Below are positions 54,670-64,000 of a stretch of DNA of 64,000 nucleotides, one piece after another (position 1 is the stretch's first letter; every line of letters begins with the position of its first letter). Position numbers and translations under genes: made by a program. The notes beneath the pieces were generated by a model, which worked only from the letters and a program-made list of their open reading frames with translations, was not told where the DNA came from and made no database searches. Source of the DNA: Jeotgalibacillus sp. S-D1 (lineage in GTDB: Bacteria; Bacillota; Bacilli; Bacillales; Jeotgalibacillaceae); NCBI RefSeq assembly GCF_004358665.1, contig NZ_SMZR01000001.1:186001-250000 (forward strand), read 5' to 3'.

Positions 54670-57084
54670 ATGTTTGTATCATATAAATGGCTTGAGGATT
54701 ATGTGGATTTATCAGATATTACACCAGATGAACTGGCAGAAAAAATCACACGTTCAGGAATTGAAGTAGAAGGTGTGGAGGTGCCGTCAAAAGGCATCGA
54801 AAATGTTGTAATCGGACATGTGCTGTCATGTGAAAAACATCCGGAAGCGGATAAATTGAATATTTGCAAAGTGGATGTGGGGGAGGAAGAACCCGTCCAG
54901 ATTATTTGTGGAGCAGCAAACGTAGGAAAAGGCCAAAAGGTTGCAGTGGCTAAAGTAGGTGCTGTTCTGCCGGGGGATTTTAAAATAAAGAAAGCGAAGC
55001 TTCGCGGCGAAGCATCTAATGGCATGATTTGTTCACTTCAGGAACTTGGAATTGAAGGCAAGCTTGTTCCTAAAGAGTTTTCTGAAGGTATTTTCAATTT
55101 CCCCAAGGATGCGATTGTTGGGGAAGATGCTTTACAAGCACTTGCGCTGGATGACTCAATCCTCGAGCTTGGACTTACTCCCAACCGGGCTGATGCTATG
55201 AGTATGCTTGGTGTAGCATATGAAGCAGGAGCGATTTTAGATCGTCCGGTCAAACTTCCTGATCTTGAATACAAAATGCATTCTGATGAGGCTTCAAGCC
55301 TCGTTACGGTTGAAGTGGAAGCGGAGGATCAAAACCCGGTTTATCTGGCTAAAGTGATTCGCAATATTAAAATCGGTCCATCTCCTCAGTGGATGCAAAG
55401 CAGGCTGATTGCTTCTGGAATCCGGCCGCATAACAATGTCGTTGATATAACAAACTATGTTTTACTTGAATATGGTCAGCCTCTGCATGCATTTGATTTA
55501 GATAAATTAAAAACAAATAAAATACTTGTTCGTTTGGCACATGAAGGTGAGAAGATTGAAACACTGGATGATACAGTTCGGGAATTAAAATCCCACCATC
55601 TTGTGATTACAAACGGGGAAGAGCCTGTAGCGATTGCCGGCGTGATGGGTGGAGCCAACAGTGAAGTAACCGATTCGACCACCTCAGTACTGATTGAATC
55701 CGCTTATTTTGCACCTTCTGCAATCCGTCAGGCATCCAAAGACCATGGCCTAAGAAGTGAGGCAAGCTCAAGGTTCGAAAAAGGAGTAGATCCAAATCGT
55801 GTTAAACCGGCAGCTGAACGTGCTGCCCAGCTGCTTACCCTGTATGCGCAGGGAGAGGTTTTAACAGGAACTGCAGCTCACGATAAAATGGATAAGTCGG
55901 AAAAACAAATTTCAATTACGCTTGAAAAAATTAATCGTGTTCTCGGCATGTCATTAACAGCAGAAGAAGTACTGGATTTGTTCCGAAGACTGCAGATTGA
56001 AGCAGCAGCAAATCAGGGCACAATACATGTCTCTGCGCCAACACGCAGGGGAGACCTGTTAATTGAAGAAGATTTAATTGAAGAAGCAGCCCGTTTATAC
56101 GGATATGATCATATTCCAATGACGCTGCCTGTTCATGAAACGAATCCAGGCGGACTGTCCCCAAGACAAAATAAACGCCGTCTTATTCGACAGGTGCTTG
56201 AAGGCGCAGGACTGATGCAGGCCGTCACGTATTCACTGACAAATGATGCAGAAGCCAAAGAATTTGCTTTAGATGTGCGTCAGCCGGTAAAACTGTTAAT
56301 GCCGATGAGTGAAGAGCGCAGTAACTTGCGGTTAAGTATTGTTCCTCAGCTGCTTGAGAGTGTCTCGTATAATCTGGCCAGACAGCACGATTCAATTGCT
56401 TATTATGAATCGGGTTCGGTGTTTTTAAATGAACAAGGGTCAGATCTCCCGCGTGAAGATGAGCATTTGGCTGGAGCGATTACAGGTCTTTGGCAATTCC
56501 ATGCGTGGCAGGGAGAAAAGAAACCAGTCGATTTTTACGTGCTAAAAGGAATCTTAGATGCCCTATGGGAACGGTTAGGAATTTCTGATCGTATACGGTA
56601 TGAAAAAGGAAAAGAAGATCAGCTGCACCCGGGACGTACGGCTGCTATTTTCTTTAATGGCGAAAAGATTGGATTCTTAGGCCAGGTTCATCCTTCTAAA
56701 GAAAAGGAAATGGATTTAAAGGAAACCTATGTATTTGAAGTGAAACTCGAAGCCATTTATAATTATCAGCCTGATGCGTTAGCTTACAAAGCGATTCCGC
56801 GCTATCCATCGATTACTCGTGATATTGCCTTGGTAGTTGAGAGTTCAGTACTGGGCGGCGAACTGGAGCGAATCATTAAGGATGCAGGCGGCACGCTGCT
56901 TAAATCGGTTAAGCTGTTTGATTTATACGAAGGAGACAGACTGGAAGAAGGCATGAAATCACTTGCATTCTCACTCGTATATATGGATCCGTCCAGAACA
57001 CTGACAGATGAAGAAGTGGTGAAAGCGCATGATCGTGTGCTGCAGGCCGTTCAGGAAAAAGCCTCAGCAAAATTACGGGGATAG
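54670..57084 (+). CDS. pheT: Phenylalanyl-tRNA synthetase beta subunit
   Basis: 804 residues. OB-fold tRNA-binding domain (about 40-155, [20 protein letters not shown]), B3/4 editing domain (about 200-400, [20 protein letters not shown]), B5 domain (about 405-480), class II-like core (about 490-680) and the C-terminal ferredoxin-like anticodon domain (about 710-804, [15 protein letters not shown]). AAAGGAGG before the ATG. Ends the pheST operon with a terminator. Confidence 0.97.
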   Translation: MFVSYKWLEDYVDLSDITPDELAEKITRSGIEVEGVEVPSKGIENVVIGHVLSCEKHPEADKLNICKVDVGEEEPVQIICGAANVGKGQKVAVAKVGAVLPGDFKIKKAKLRGEASNGMICSLQELGIEGKLVPKEFSEGIFNFPKDAIVGEDALQALALDDSILELGLTPNRADAMSMLGVAYEAGAILDRPVKLPDLEYKMHSDEASSLVTVEVEAEDQNPVYLAKVIRNIKIGPSPQWMQSRLIASGIRPHNNVVDITNYVLLEYGQPLHAFDLDKLKTNKILVRLAHEGEKIETLDDTVRELKSHHLVITNGEEPVAIAGVMGGANSEVTDSTTSVLIESAYFAPSAIRQASKDHGLRSEASSRFEKGVDPNRVKPAAERAAQLLTLYAQGEVLTGTAAHDKMDKSEKQISITLEKINRVLGMSLTAEEVLDLFRRLQIEAAANQGTIHVSAPTRRGDLLIEEDLIEEAARLYGYDHIPMTLPVHETNPGGLSPRQNKRRLIRQVLEGAGLMQAVTYSLTNDAEAKEFALDVRQPVKLLMPMSEERSNLRLSIVPQLLESVSYNLARQHDSIAYYESGSVFLNEQGSDLPREDEHLAGAITGLWQFHAWQGEKKPVDFYVLKGILDALWERLGISDRIRYEKGKEDQLHPGRTAAIFFNGEKIGFLGQVHPSKEKEMDLKETYVFEVKLEAIYNYQPDALAYKAIPRYPSITRDIALVVESSVLGGELERIIKDAGGTLLKSVKLFDLYEGDRLEEGMKSLAFSLVYMDPSRTLTDEEVVKAHDRVLQAVQEKASAKLRG

Positions 57085-57124
57085 ATTATTCAGCAAAGAT
57101 AATGTGCATAATTCCTATAAATAT

Positions 57125-57160
57125 AAATCCCGTCTGAAGACATTTTTCAGACGGGATTTT
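57125..57160. terminator. Terminator of pheST, facing rnhC
   Basis: AAATCCCGTCTGAA and TTCAGACGGGATTT around a short loop; A-rich and T-rich flanks. Confidence 0.9.
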
Positions 57161-57222
57161 CTTGATTAAATTTTGAATGCGGACATACGGCTCTTTCAAT
57201 CATATGTTTTAAAGCTGTTCAC

Positions 57223-58149
57223 TTATAAACGTTTGGCTTTGCCGGTATTGGCGAAATGCAGCTTTGCAAAATGGTTAAGTCCGGCTTCTCCTTTTTGTTT
57301 AAGAAGTTTTGCAGCGGCAAGATCCACTTTTGCTCCTGCTCCTTTTGGCAATGTAAATCCAGCATCTTCACTGAGCTGATCCATAGCGCGTAAAAAAGCA
57401 TATCGTGCAATGATAGAGGCGGCTGCCACAGATAAGTGGATGCTCTCAGCTTTCGTGCTGAAAAAGACATTCTCTCTTATAATGTCTGTCTGTTCTTTTA
57501 TATGGCGGTAATAAATATCTTTTTCAGCGAATTGATCAATTAAAATGCCATCCGGCTTTTCGGGTTCGATTTTTTTCAGCAAATGTTTAATGGCCTGATT
57601 GTGCAGCACTGCTTTTATCTTCCCCTGCGACCAGCCGCGGGCCTGCTGTTCATTGTATTTTTCATTGGGCAGTGTCAGCAGGCTGTAAGGCACTGTATGC
57701 AGTAACTTTTTAGCAATTTCGATGATTGCAGGATCCTTTAAATGCTTTGAGTCTTTCACGCCATATTCTTTTAACAGTGCCAATTGATCCCGATTGACAT
57801 AGGACGCCACAACTGTGATCGGGCCAAAATAATCGCCTGTTCCCACTTCGTCTGAACCAATCATGGACAATGTTTCAATGAGCGGTGGCAGATTGCCTGA
57901 TTTGGCTGAAGTCTTAGCGGTTTTTTTAGAAGTTGAATTCACTGGTGCGTCTCCCCATTTTGACGCTTCCGTCTGTGCTTCTTTGCCCTGGAAAAGGACT
58001 TTGCCGGATGAATATGCGGTAACTGAAAATGCTGTAGATTTTGCTGCAAAAACTGCACCTGGAGGCGTGGTGTTTTTTAGAATGGCAGAGTAATGTGTTT
58101 TCATCTTGTTAATAGTTTCACGATTAAGTACTAATACTGTATTTGGCAC
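57223..58149 (-). CDS. rnhC: Ribonuclease HIII
   Basis: 308 residues. Cleaves RNA in RNA-DNA hybrids. N-terminal TBP-like substrate-binding domain (about 1-85), then RNase H fold with the GSDEVGTGDYFGPITVVA motif (the DEVG variant typical of HII/HIII) and later catalytic acidic residues in ILIDQFAEKD. C-terminus LPKGAGAKVDLAAAKLL. Divergent from zapA, as in B. subtilis. Confidence 0.95.
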   Translation of the reverse strand: MPNTVLVLNRETINKMKTHYSAILKNTTPPGAVFAAKSTAFSVTAYSSGKVLFQGKEAQTEASKWGDAPVNSTSKKTAKTSAKSGNLPPLIETLSMIGSDEVGTGDYFGPITVVASYVNRDQLALLKEYGVKDSKHLKDPAIIEIAKKLLHTVPYSLLTLPNEKYNEQQARGWSQGKIKAVLHNQAIKHLLKKIEPEKPDGILIDQFAEKDIYYRHIKEQTDIIRENVFFSTKAESIHLSVAAASIIARYAFLRAMDQLSEDAGFTLPKGAGAKVDLAAAKLLKQKGEAGLNHFAKLHFANTGKAKRL

Positions 58150-58274
58150 GTAATGAGCTCCTTTATCTGTTTAAACTTACCTATTTTTCACTGTCCTGTT
58201 AACTTTTCTTTTCAAGTTGAAATACTACGTGTTATGATAGTGATTAGGATTCTCAGGGAATGGGGGCTTATACG

Positions 58275-58535
58275 TTGTCTCACAATGAAAAAAATCGCAT
58301 AAGCGTTGATATCTATGGACAATCATACTCCATTGTTGGCAGTGAGTCTACGTCGCATATCCGGCTTGTTGCGTCAATGGTTGATGATAAAATGAGGGAA
58401 ATTAGCAGTAAAAATCCATCCCTTGATACGTCAAAACTAGCGGTTCTTACAGCGGTTAATGCTGTTCATGACTATTTAAAACTAAAAGAAGAAATAGAAG
58501 AGTTAGAGAATGAATTAAAAAAATTAAAGGATTGA
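58275..58535 (+). CDS. zapA: Cell division protein ZapA
   Basis: 86 residues from TTG 58275: GGGGG ends 8 bases before it, and the family starts here; an ATG 15 bases upstream overlaps that site. Cytoplasmic FtsZ-associated protein that promotes Z-ring assembly. Globular head [15 protein letters not shown] followed by a C-terminal coiled coil ([18 protein letters not shown]). Followed 7 bases later by cvpA. Confidence 0.93.
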   Translation: MSHNEKNRISVDIYGQSYSIVGSESTSHIRLVASMVDDKMREISSKNPSLDTSKLAVLTAVNAVHDYLKLKEEIEELENELKKLKD

Positions 58536-58542
58536 ATGCTTG

Positions 58543-59082
58543 ATGTTAAGTTTAGTTTTACTGATTCTCCTGGTAATGGGTTTTCTAGTAGGCTTGCGCC
58601 GGGGGTTTATTTTACAGCTGATACACATGATAGGATTTTTTATCGCTTTTTATGTAGCATACGTTTATTATGACGTTCTTGCTCCAAAGTTAACGCTATG
58701 GATTCCATATCCCTCATTTGACAGTCAATCGCAGTTAAGTATGATTGCTGAATCAGTTAATTTTGAGGATGCCTATTACCGCATCATCGCATTTGCAATT
58801 ATATTCTTTAGTGTGAAGATCATCATGCAGCTGATCGGATCGATGTTTGACTCTGTTTCACAATTCCCTCTGCTTCGACCGTTAAACGTGTTTGGCGGTG
58901 GAGTACTCGGGCTGCTGGAAATTTATATCATTGTGTTTGTTCTATTATATATTGCAGCTATGCTTCCGATTGGTCAGATTCAAGGTGCATTGGAAGGTTC
59001 ATGGATAGCAGAATTTATGTTAAAGCAAACGCCTGTTTTCTCAGAACAAGTAAAAGAATGGTGGCTGGAATCCCGCTCTTAA
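58543..59082 (+). CDS. yshB: CvpA-family membrane protein (YshB)
   Basis: 179 residues from ATG 58543; TTG 58540 is a possible alternative. Four membrane segments with the CvpA signature GLRRGFILQLIHMIGFFIAF near the N-terminus and the later LLRPLNVFGGGVLGLLEIYIIV. Related to the E. coli colicin V production protein; its role in Bacilli is unclear. Between zapA and polX. Confidence 0.9.
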   Translation: MLSLVLLILLVMGFLVGLRRGFILQLIHMIGFFIAFYVAYVYYDVLAPKLTLWIPYPSFDSQSQLSMIAESVNFEDAYYRIIAFAIIFFSVKIIMQLIGSMFDSVSQFPLLRPLNVFGGGVLGLLEIYIIVFVLLYIAAMLPIGQIQGALEGSWIAEFMLKQTPVFSEQVKEWWLESRS

Positions 59083-59107
59083 AAAAGGGAAAATCACATC
59101 GTTTGAT

Positions 59108-59142
59108 GCCTGGATCTCCATCAAATGGAGGCCAGGCTTTTT
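59108..59142 (+). terminator. Terminator of zapA-yshB
   Basis: GCCTGG ... CTCCAT with ATGGAG ... CCAGGC (one internal mismatch), loop CAA, then T run. Confidence 0.85.
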
Positions 59143-59194
59143 ATTATTGCTAAATATTTGCTAACATGAAGAGTGAAACGGAGGGATTTTACGA

Positions 59195-60907
59195 ATGAAT
59201 AAAAAAAATCTCATAAAGCTTTTAGAAACGATTGCCACTTATATGGAATTGAAAGGTGAAAATCCTTTTAAAACAGGCGCTTTTCGCAAAGCAGCTCAGG
59301 CAATTGAACTCGATGACCGAAGCCTTTCTCAAATAGATGATTTTAAAGCCCTAAAAGGTGTCGGAAAAGGGACGGCAGCCGTAATAGAGGAATATTTGGA
59401 GACTGGCCAGTCAACTGTGCTGGATTCTCTTAAAGCGGAGGTTCCGGAAGGGCTTGTGCCGTTATTACAATTGCCTGGTCTTGGTGGAAAAAAAATAGCG
59501 AAGCTGTATCAGGAGCTTAATGTACAAAATATAGATGACTTGAAAAAAGCGTGTGAAGAAAACCGCGTTCAGGGACTTGCTGGATTCGGGGCAAAAACGG
59601 AAGAAAAAATACTGGCGGTCATCGGTGAAATCGGAAAACGGCCGGATCGTTTTCCCATTTCATTTATGCTGCCCATTGCTGATGAACTCGATGAGGCATT
59701 AAATACCATTTCAGCTGTGGACAGGTTTTCCAGAGCAGGAAGCCTAAGAAGAGCCAGGGAAACCATTAAAGACTTAGATTATATTGTATCAACCAGAAAA
59801 CCGGTGGAGGTTCGTGAAAAACTGCTCGAAATCAACAAGATTAAAGAGGTTATTGCGAATGGGAATACGAAAGTTTCCATTGTGTTGGATCGGGGGTTTG
59901 ATGTTTCCGTGGATATCCGGCTCGTACCTGAGGAGTCATTTGCCACAACGCTCCACCATTTTACTGGATCCAAGGACCACAATGTAAAAATGCGGCAGAT
60001 AGCAAAAGAGCGCGGTGAAAAAATAAGCGAATATGGTGTGGAATCCATTGAAAGCGGAGAGGTGCTTCATTTCTCTTCAGAAAAAGATTTTTACGCACAT
60101 TTTAAGATGGCTTTTATCCCTCCGGAAGTCAGGGAAGATGGCAGGGAAGTTGACAGACATAAAGATGCCGCAAATCTAATTTCGTTATCGGATGTTAAAG
60201 GTGATCTTCATATGCATACTACATGGTCTGATGGAGCGTATTCTTTAGTGGAAATGATTGATGCATGCAGAGCCAAAGGATACGAATACATGGCGATAAC
60301 AGATCACTCCCATTATCTGAAAGTGGCCAATGGACTTTCTGCTGAGCGGCTTGAAAAGCAAATGAATGAAATAAAAGCACTGAATCAAAAATATGATGAT
60401 ATCGAAATATTAGCTGGAATTGAAATGGATATATTACCAGATGGTTCGCTGGATTATGACGATGAATTATTAAGTCAGCTCGATATTGTCATTGCTTCAA
60501 TTCATTCAAGTTTTTCACAATCACAAGAAAAAATAATGAAAAGGCTGCAAACGGCACTTAACAATCCTCATGTTGATATCATTGCTCATCCCACTGGCCG
60601 GATCATAGGGCAGCGTAAAGGATACGATGTGGATGTTAAAGCGTTAATTGAGCAGGCTGCAAAAACAGGAACAGCATTGGAATTAAATGCAAACCCGAAT
60701 CGCTTAGACCTGAGTGCGGAATTTGCTGAAATGGCTCAGGAACATGGCGTCCCAATGATCATCAATACGGATGCCCATGATATTCCTCACTTGGAGTTTA
60801 TGGATATGGGTGTAAAAGCAGGAAGAAAAGGATGGTTAAGAAAGGAATCTGTTTTAAATACCAGATCTTTCAAGGATTTTTCTGAATTTCTTAACCGGCA
60901 TAAGTAA
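59195..60907 (+). CDS. polX: DNA polymerase X with PHP domain
   Basis: 570 residues, ATG. Gap-filling repair polymerase with 3'-5' exonuclease. N-terminal 8-kDa and HhH region (about 1-100: ALKGVGKGTAAVIEEY, LLQLPGLGGKKIAKLYQEL), polymerase palm with the DxD in RRARETIKDLDYIV (about 188-201), and C-terminal PHP nuclease domain (about 333-570) with DLHMHTTWSDGAYS, ITDHSHYL, AGIEMDILPD, IASIHSSF, IAHPTGRIIG and INTDAHDIPH, all metal ligands present. Twelve bases before mutS2. Confidence 0.96.
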   Translation: MNKKNLIKLLETIATYMELKGENPFKTGAFRKAAQAIELDDRSLSQIDDFKALKGVGKGTAAVIEEYLETGQSTVLDSLKAEVPEGLVPLLQLPGLGGKKIAKLYQELNVQNIDDLKKACEENRVQGLAGFGAKTEEKILAVIGEIGKRPDRFPISFMLPIADELDEALNTISAVDRFSRAGSLRRARETIKDLDYIVSTRKPVEVREKLLEINKIKEVIANGNTKVSIVLDRGFDVSVDIRLVPEESFATTLHHFTGSKDHNVKMRQIAKERGEKISEYGVESIESGEVLHFSSEKDFYAHFKMAFIPPEVREDGREVDRHKDAANLISLSDVKGDLHMHTTWSDGAYSLVEMIDACRAKGYEYMAITDHSHYLKVANGLSAERLEKQMNEIKALNQKYDDIEILAGIEMDILPDGSLDYDDELLSQLDIVIASIHSSFSQSQEKIMKRLQTALNNPHVDIIAHPTGRIIGQRKGYDVDVKALIEQAAKTGTALELNANPNRLDLSAEFAEMAQEHGVPMIINTDAHDIPHLEFMDMGVKAGRKGWLRKESVLNTRSFKDFSEFLNRHK

Positions 60908-60919
60908 GGGGGATTTTGT

Positions 60920-63280
60920 TTGAATGCCAAAGCGTTAAATACATTGGAATTTACTAAAATAAAACAGCTGGTGCTGGAATATGCAGCTTCTGAGCTGGGC
61001 AGCATCAGAATAAAAAAAATGGAACCTTCTACCTCTTTGGATGAAGTAATCGAATGGCAAAATGAGACAGACGAAGCTGCAACAGTTCTCCGTTTAAAAG
61101 GAGGAATGCCGCTTGGTGGCATTTTCGACATTCGTCCGCACGTCAACCGTTCTCAGATCGGCGGTTCTTTAAGTCCGCTGGAGCTAGTAAAAATCGCCAG
61201 CACGATTCGTGCAAGCAAGACCATCCGGCAATTCATTGAGAAACTCATAGAGGATGAAGATCTTGAACTGCCTATTTTGGAAAATAAAAAAGAAATGATG
61301 GCCATTTTAACTCCTTTGGAACACTTGATTTTTGATGCGATAGACGAAAACGGAGAGGTGCTTGATTCTGCAAGCCCGGATTTAAGGGCAATTCGTCAAA
61401 AAATCCGGTCAAGCGAAAGTCGTATTCGTGAAAAACTTGAGAGTACGATCCGGTCCAAGAACGCCCAGACCATGCTGTCAGATGCGATTATCACCATACG
61501 GAATGATCGTTATGTTATACCGGTTAAACAAGAATACCGCGGTCACTATGGCGGGATTGTTCATGATCAGTCTTCTTCAGGACAAACACTTTTTATTGAA
61601 CCTGAAGCGATTGTAAGTGTTAATAATCAGCTCAGGGAACAGCATATAAAAGAGCAGGAAGAGATTGAGCGCATTCTGCTTGAATTAACAATGGCGGTTA
61701 GTGCTGAAGCTCATGATCTCCTCTTAACCGTTGATATTTTAGGCGATATTGATTTTATGTTTTCTAAAGCAAAGTATGGACGGGCAATAAAAGCAACAAA
61801 GCCTGATGTGAACGATCAGGGAATGATCCACCTGAATAAAGCGAGGCATCCGCTGCTGCCAATGGACGAAGCGGTGGCCAATGATATTTTTATGGGAGAT
61901 GAATTTACAGCCATTGTCATAACAGGCCCCAATACAGGGGGTAAGACAGTGACCCTTAAAACCATTGGGCTGTGTACGTTAATGGCACAGGCCGGACTTC
62001 CTATCCCGGTGCTGGACGGATCAAAAATAGCAGTTTTTGAGTCTGTTTACGCCGATATAGGAGACGAGCAGTCGATTGAACAAAGTTTAAGTACCTTTTC
62101 TTCTCATATGGTAAATATCGTCAGTATTTTAAAGGAAGCAGACAGCGGCAGTCTTGTTTTATTTGATGAATTGGGAGCAGGCACCGACCCTCAAGAAGGA
62201 GCAGCTCTTGCAATTTCAATACTTGATGAGGTTCACAATAAAGGGTGCCGCGTGGTGGCAACAACTCATTACCCGGAGCTAAAAGCCTATGGATATAATC
62301 GCGACGGAGTCGTTAATGCAAGCGTGGAGTTTGATGTTAACACGTTAAGTCCTACCTATCGTCTTTTAATTGGTGTACCGGGCCGCAGTAATGCTTTTGA
62401 TATTTCGAAGCGCCTTGGGTTAAGCCAGCATGTGATTGATCACGCCAAATCATTTGTGGGAACTGACAGCAAAGCAGTTGAAGCGATGATTACGTCACTT
62501 GAAACCAGCAGAAAGAGCGCTGAAAAGGATTACCAGGATGCACATGATTATCTGAAAGATGCTCAATCTCTTCATAAAGATATGCAAAAACAGATGAGTG
62601 AATACTGGGATAAGCGTGAAGAGCTGTATGAAAAAGCAAGACAGAAAGCGAATGCCGTGGTGGAGCAGGCAAAAACAGAAGCTGAAGAAATACTTGCAGA
62701 TTTGCGGAAATTGCGTCTGGAAAAAAATGCCGATGTTAAAGAACATGAATTGATTGATGCAAAAAAAAGACTGGATGAAGCCACCGTTGCTCCATCAAAT
62801 AAAAAACCTAAAACTACTGCACCAAAAACCGCCAGAGTCCTGCAGCCGGGTGATGAAGTAAATGTTCTTACATTTGGCCAGCGCGGAATTTTATTGGATA
62901 AAGTTTCAGATACTGAATGGAGCGTTCAAATCGGAATCTTAAAAATGAAAGTAAAAGAGAAGGACATGGAATTTAAAAAAGCTGAGAAAAAAGCAGAGCC
63001 AAAGCCCCTTGCAACAGTCAAAGGCAAAGAATATCATGTAGGGCTTGAACTGGATCTTCGGGGAGAACGTTATGAAAATGCTCTGATGCGGGTGGATAAG
63101 TACATTGATGATGCACTTCTCGCGGGTTACCCAAGAGTTTCCATTATTCATGGGAAGGGAACCGGCGCACTTCGTTCAGGTGTTCAGGAGAAGCTTAAAA
63201 ATCATCGCTCGGTTAAACGAGTCCGTCTTGGGGAAAGTGGAGAAGGCGGAAGTGGAGTAACCGTGGTAGAATTTAAATAA
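60920..63280 (+). CDS. mutS2: MutS2 ATPase/endonuclease
   Basis: 786 residues, TTG start after AAGGGGG. MutS-like protein without mismatch recognition domain; linked to rescue of stalled or collided ribosomes and to suppression of recombination. Core helical region (about 1-300), ATPase with Walker [18 protein letters not shown] and Walker [21 protein letters not shown], long coiled coil (about 515-620), KOW-like part, and C-terminal Smr nuclease domain with [14 protein letters not shown] and [14 protein letters not shown]. Confidence 0.96.
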   Translation: MNAKALNTLEFTKIKQLVLEYAASELGSIRIKKMEPSTSLDEVIEWQNETDEAATVLRLKGGMPLGGIFDIRPHVNRSQIGGSLSPLELVKIASTIRASKTIRQFIEKLIEDEDLELPILENKKEMMAILTPLEHLIFDAIDENGEVLDSASPDLRAIRQKIRSSESRIREKLESTIRSKNAQTMLSDAIITIRNDRYVIPVKQEYRGHYGGIVHDQSSSGQTLFIEPEAIVSVNNQLREQHIKEQEEIERILLELTMAVSAEAHDLLLTVDILGDIDFMFSKAKYGRAIKATKPDVNDQGMIHLNKARHPLLPMDEAVANDIFMGDEFTAIVITGPNTGGKTVTLKTIGLCTLMAQAGLPIPVLDGSKIAVFESVYADIGDEQSIEQSLSTFSSHMVNIVSILKEADSGSLVLFDELGAGTDPQEGAALAISILDEVHNKGCRVVATTHYPELKAYGYNRDGVVNASVEFDVNTLSPTYRLLIGVPGRSNAFDISKRLGLSQHVIDHAKSFVGTDSKAVEAMITSLETSRKSAEKDYQDAHDYLKDAQSLHKDMQKQMSEYWDKREELYEKARQKANAVVEQAKTEAEEILADLRKLRLEKNADVKEHELIDAKKRLDEATVAPSNKKPKTTAPKTARVLQPGDEVNVLTFGQRGILLDKVSDTEWSVQIGILKMKVKEKDMEFKKAEKKAEPKPLATVKGKEYHVGLELDLRGERYENALMRVDKYIDDALLAGYPRVSIIHGKGTGALRSGVQEKLKNHRSVKRVRLGESGEGGSGVTVVEFK

Positions 63281-63309
63281 CAGTTTAAACAGAAGGTGGT
63301 TTGCTTGGT

Positions 63310-63717
63310 ATGGAGGAATTCTGGCAGCATCCTTTAATTGAAACGGCTGGCTATTACAGTGTAGTTGTTCTTTGTATGATTTTGTTTTTAGCAGTATTTG
63401 AGATGGTGACAAAATATAATAACTGGGACGAAATAAAAAATGGCAATATTTCTGTCGCCATGGCAACCGGCGGAAAAATCTTTGGGATGGCCAATATTTT
63501 CCGCCATTCAATTGAACAGCATAATACACTCATTTCAATGATGGGCTGGGGCATTTATGGATTTGTTCTGCTGCTAATTGCCTATTTTATGTTTGAGTTT
63601 TTAACCCCGAGGTTTCGTGTCGATGATGAAATTCGTAAAGGCAATAAAGCAGTAGGATTTATATCTATGGTTATTTCAATTGGATTATCCTTTGTCATTG
63701 GAGCCAGTATTACTTAG
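63310..63717 (+). CDS. yshE: YshE, DUF350 membrane protein
   Basis: 135 residues from ATG 63310 (AAGGTGG 10 bases ahead). Four membrane segments with the DUF350 features: VMATGGKIFGMANIF-like glycine pattern (MATGGKIFGMAN), and a second half repeating it (GNKAVGFISMVISIGLSFVIGAS). Two related half-repeats suggest an internal duplication. Function unknown. After mutS2 as in B. subtilis; directly followed by a very small membrane-peptide gene. Confidence 0.9.
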   Translation: MEEFWQHPLIETAGYYSVVVLCMILFLAVFEMVTKYNNWDEIKNGNISVAMATGGKIFGMANIFRHSIEQHNTLISMMGWGIYGFVLLLIAYFMFEFLTPRFRVDDEIRKGNKAVGFISMVISIGLSFVIGASIT

Positions 63718-63728
63718 GAGGAAGCGGT

Positions 63729-63809
63729 ATGGAAACGCTGTCGAAAGTATTGATCGTATGTTGTGCAGCTTTTATGCTTATCGGAGTTATTTATTTGGTT
63801 TTTATGTAA
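63729..63809 (+). CDS. 26-residue single-pass membrane peptide
   Basis: ATG 63729, stop TAA 63807-63809. An AGGAGG site (63717-63722) stands 6 bases before the ATG, at good spacing and 11 bases after the yshE stop. The peptide is METLSKVLIVCCAAFMLIGV followed by IYLVFM: one hydrophobic helix with two adjacent Cys and a charged N-terminus. A terminator follows 13 bases later, so it closes the operon. I know no family; small size limits certainty, but signal, spacing and terminator support a real gene. Confidence 0.65.
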   Translation: METLSKVLIVCCAAFMLIGVIYLVFM

Positions 63810-63822
63810 TAAAATAAAAAAT

Positions 63823-63859
63823 AAAGACACGGATTTTTAACGGATTCTGTGTCTTTTTT
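63823..63859 (+). terminator. Terminator of the polX-mutS2-yshE operon
   Basis: AAGACAC and GTGTCTT around an 18-base loop, ending in T run. Confidence 0.75.
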
Positions 63860-63870
63860 CTTATAGTAAA

Positions 63871-63899
63871 TTGTAACCGCTTACCTTATGGATTATAAT
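63871..63899 (+). promoter_or_regulatory. Promoter of lcfA with overlapping cre
   Basis: TTGTAA, 17-base spacer, TATAAT. TGTAACCGCTTACC (63872-63885) matches 12 of 14 cre positions and covers the -35, so CcpA repression is expected. Downstream, AATGAG (63908-63913) and CTCATT (63931-63936) form an inverted repeat that may be a FadR (TetR-type) operator, but it is not a good match to the consensus I remember. Confidence 0.65.
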
Positions 63900-63954
63900 A
63901 AAGTGAGAAATGAGAATTTTCTAACATTTACTCATTTTAAAAGGAGGGATTTGC

Positions 63955-64000
63955 ATGGTAAACCAGCCTTGGCTCGATCTCTACCCAGAGACGATACCCA
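63955..64000 (+). CDS. lcfA: Long-chain fatty acid-CoA ligase, 5' end
   Basis: Only the first 15 codons are in the window: MVNQPWLDLYPETIP. AAGGAGGG stands about 7 bases before the ATG. The pattern PWL-x2-YP-x2-IP is the start of LcfA-type acyl-CoA synthetases, and in B. subtilis lcfA follows yshE. It activates fatty acids for beta-oxidation. Cut off by the window end. Confidence 0.75.
   Translation, partial: MVNQPWLDLYPETIP

Overview
The window is a 64 kb stretch of core chromosome from a low-to-moderate GC, endospore-lineage Firmicute of the Bacillaceae type. Gene order largely follows the tpx-ytxK-ackA ... polA-mutM-coaE-gapB-speD-nrdR-dnaBI-thrS-infC-rpmI-rplT ... pheST-rnhC-zapA-cvpA-polX-mutS2-yshE-lcfA interval of Bacillus subtilis. 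Strong GGAGG ribosome binding sites, frequent TTG/GTG starts, T-box leaders, AraC-free CcpA/CcpN/ArgR type control sites and an sspI spore-protein gene agree with this. I cannot name the genus. No prophage, IS element, CRISPR array, tRNA or rRNA gene was seen.

Layout. 1-9000: end of thiol peroxidase, YtxK methyltransferase, acetate kinase, an EcsC-family protein, a decayed interspersed repeat, argGH with paired ARG boxes, then a minus-strand NCS1 permease and universal stress protein. 9000-18500: alanine dehydrogenase, a Xaa-Pro peptidase, YtkL metallohydrolase, YtoI (HTH/DRTGG/CBS/hotdog), YtpI, NrnA and the DnaE polymerase. 18500-31800: central carbon block: malic enzyme plus a GntR regulator (with a matching palindromic operator in front), accDA, pfkA-pyk, FxsA, YtvI, YtwI, citZ-icd-mdh. 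31800-44900: a MaoC-like hotdog protein, phoPR, polA-mutM-coaE, gapB behind two CcpN-type boxes, speD behind a structured leader, a small unknown protein, nrdR, dnaB-dnaI. 44900-64000: thrS (Thr T-box), a lipoprotein, infC-rpmI-rplT (L20-type leader and ATT start), YsdA, dimeric dUTPase, M42 peptidase, small export protein, sspI, rRNA methylase, pheST (Phe T-box), rnhC, zapA-cvpA-polX-mutS2, YshE, a 26-residue membrane peptide, and the start of lcfA.

How it works together. Carbon flow is the theme: glycolysis (pfkA, pyk), overflow (ackA), fatty acid synthesis (accDA) and degradation (lcfA), the TCA branch (citZ-icd-mdh), malate decarboxylation and gluconeogenesis (gapB) lie in one region, and the sequence shows candidate CcpA (cre), CcpN and GntR sites at just these genes. 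A second theme is information processing (dnaE, polA, dnaB/I, polX, mutS2, mutM, rnhC, thrS, pheST, infC operon), much of it controlled by RNA leaders.

Most unusual: a candidate translation-controlling RNA in front of speD (an 8-bp closing helix, an inner hairpin, and a TTCCCCC strand complementary to the speD Shine-Dalgarno); the GntR operator/regulator pair tying malic enzyme to accDA; a 26-codon membrane peptide gene; decayed copies of Bacillaceae intergenic repeats; and the simultaneous absence of several sporulation genes (ytrH, ytrI, ytaF, ytxC) from places they occupy in B. subtilis. I found no clear novel multi-gene system.
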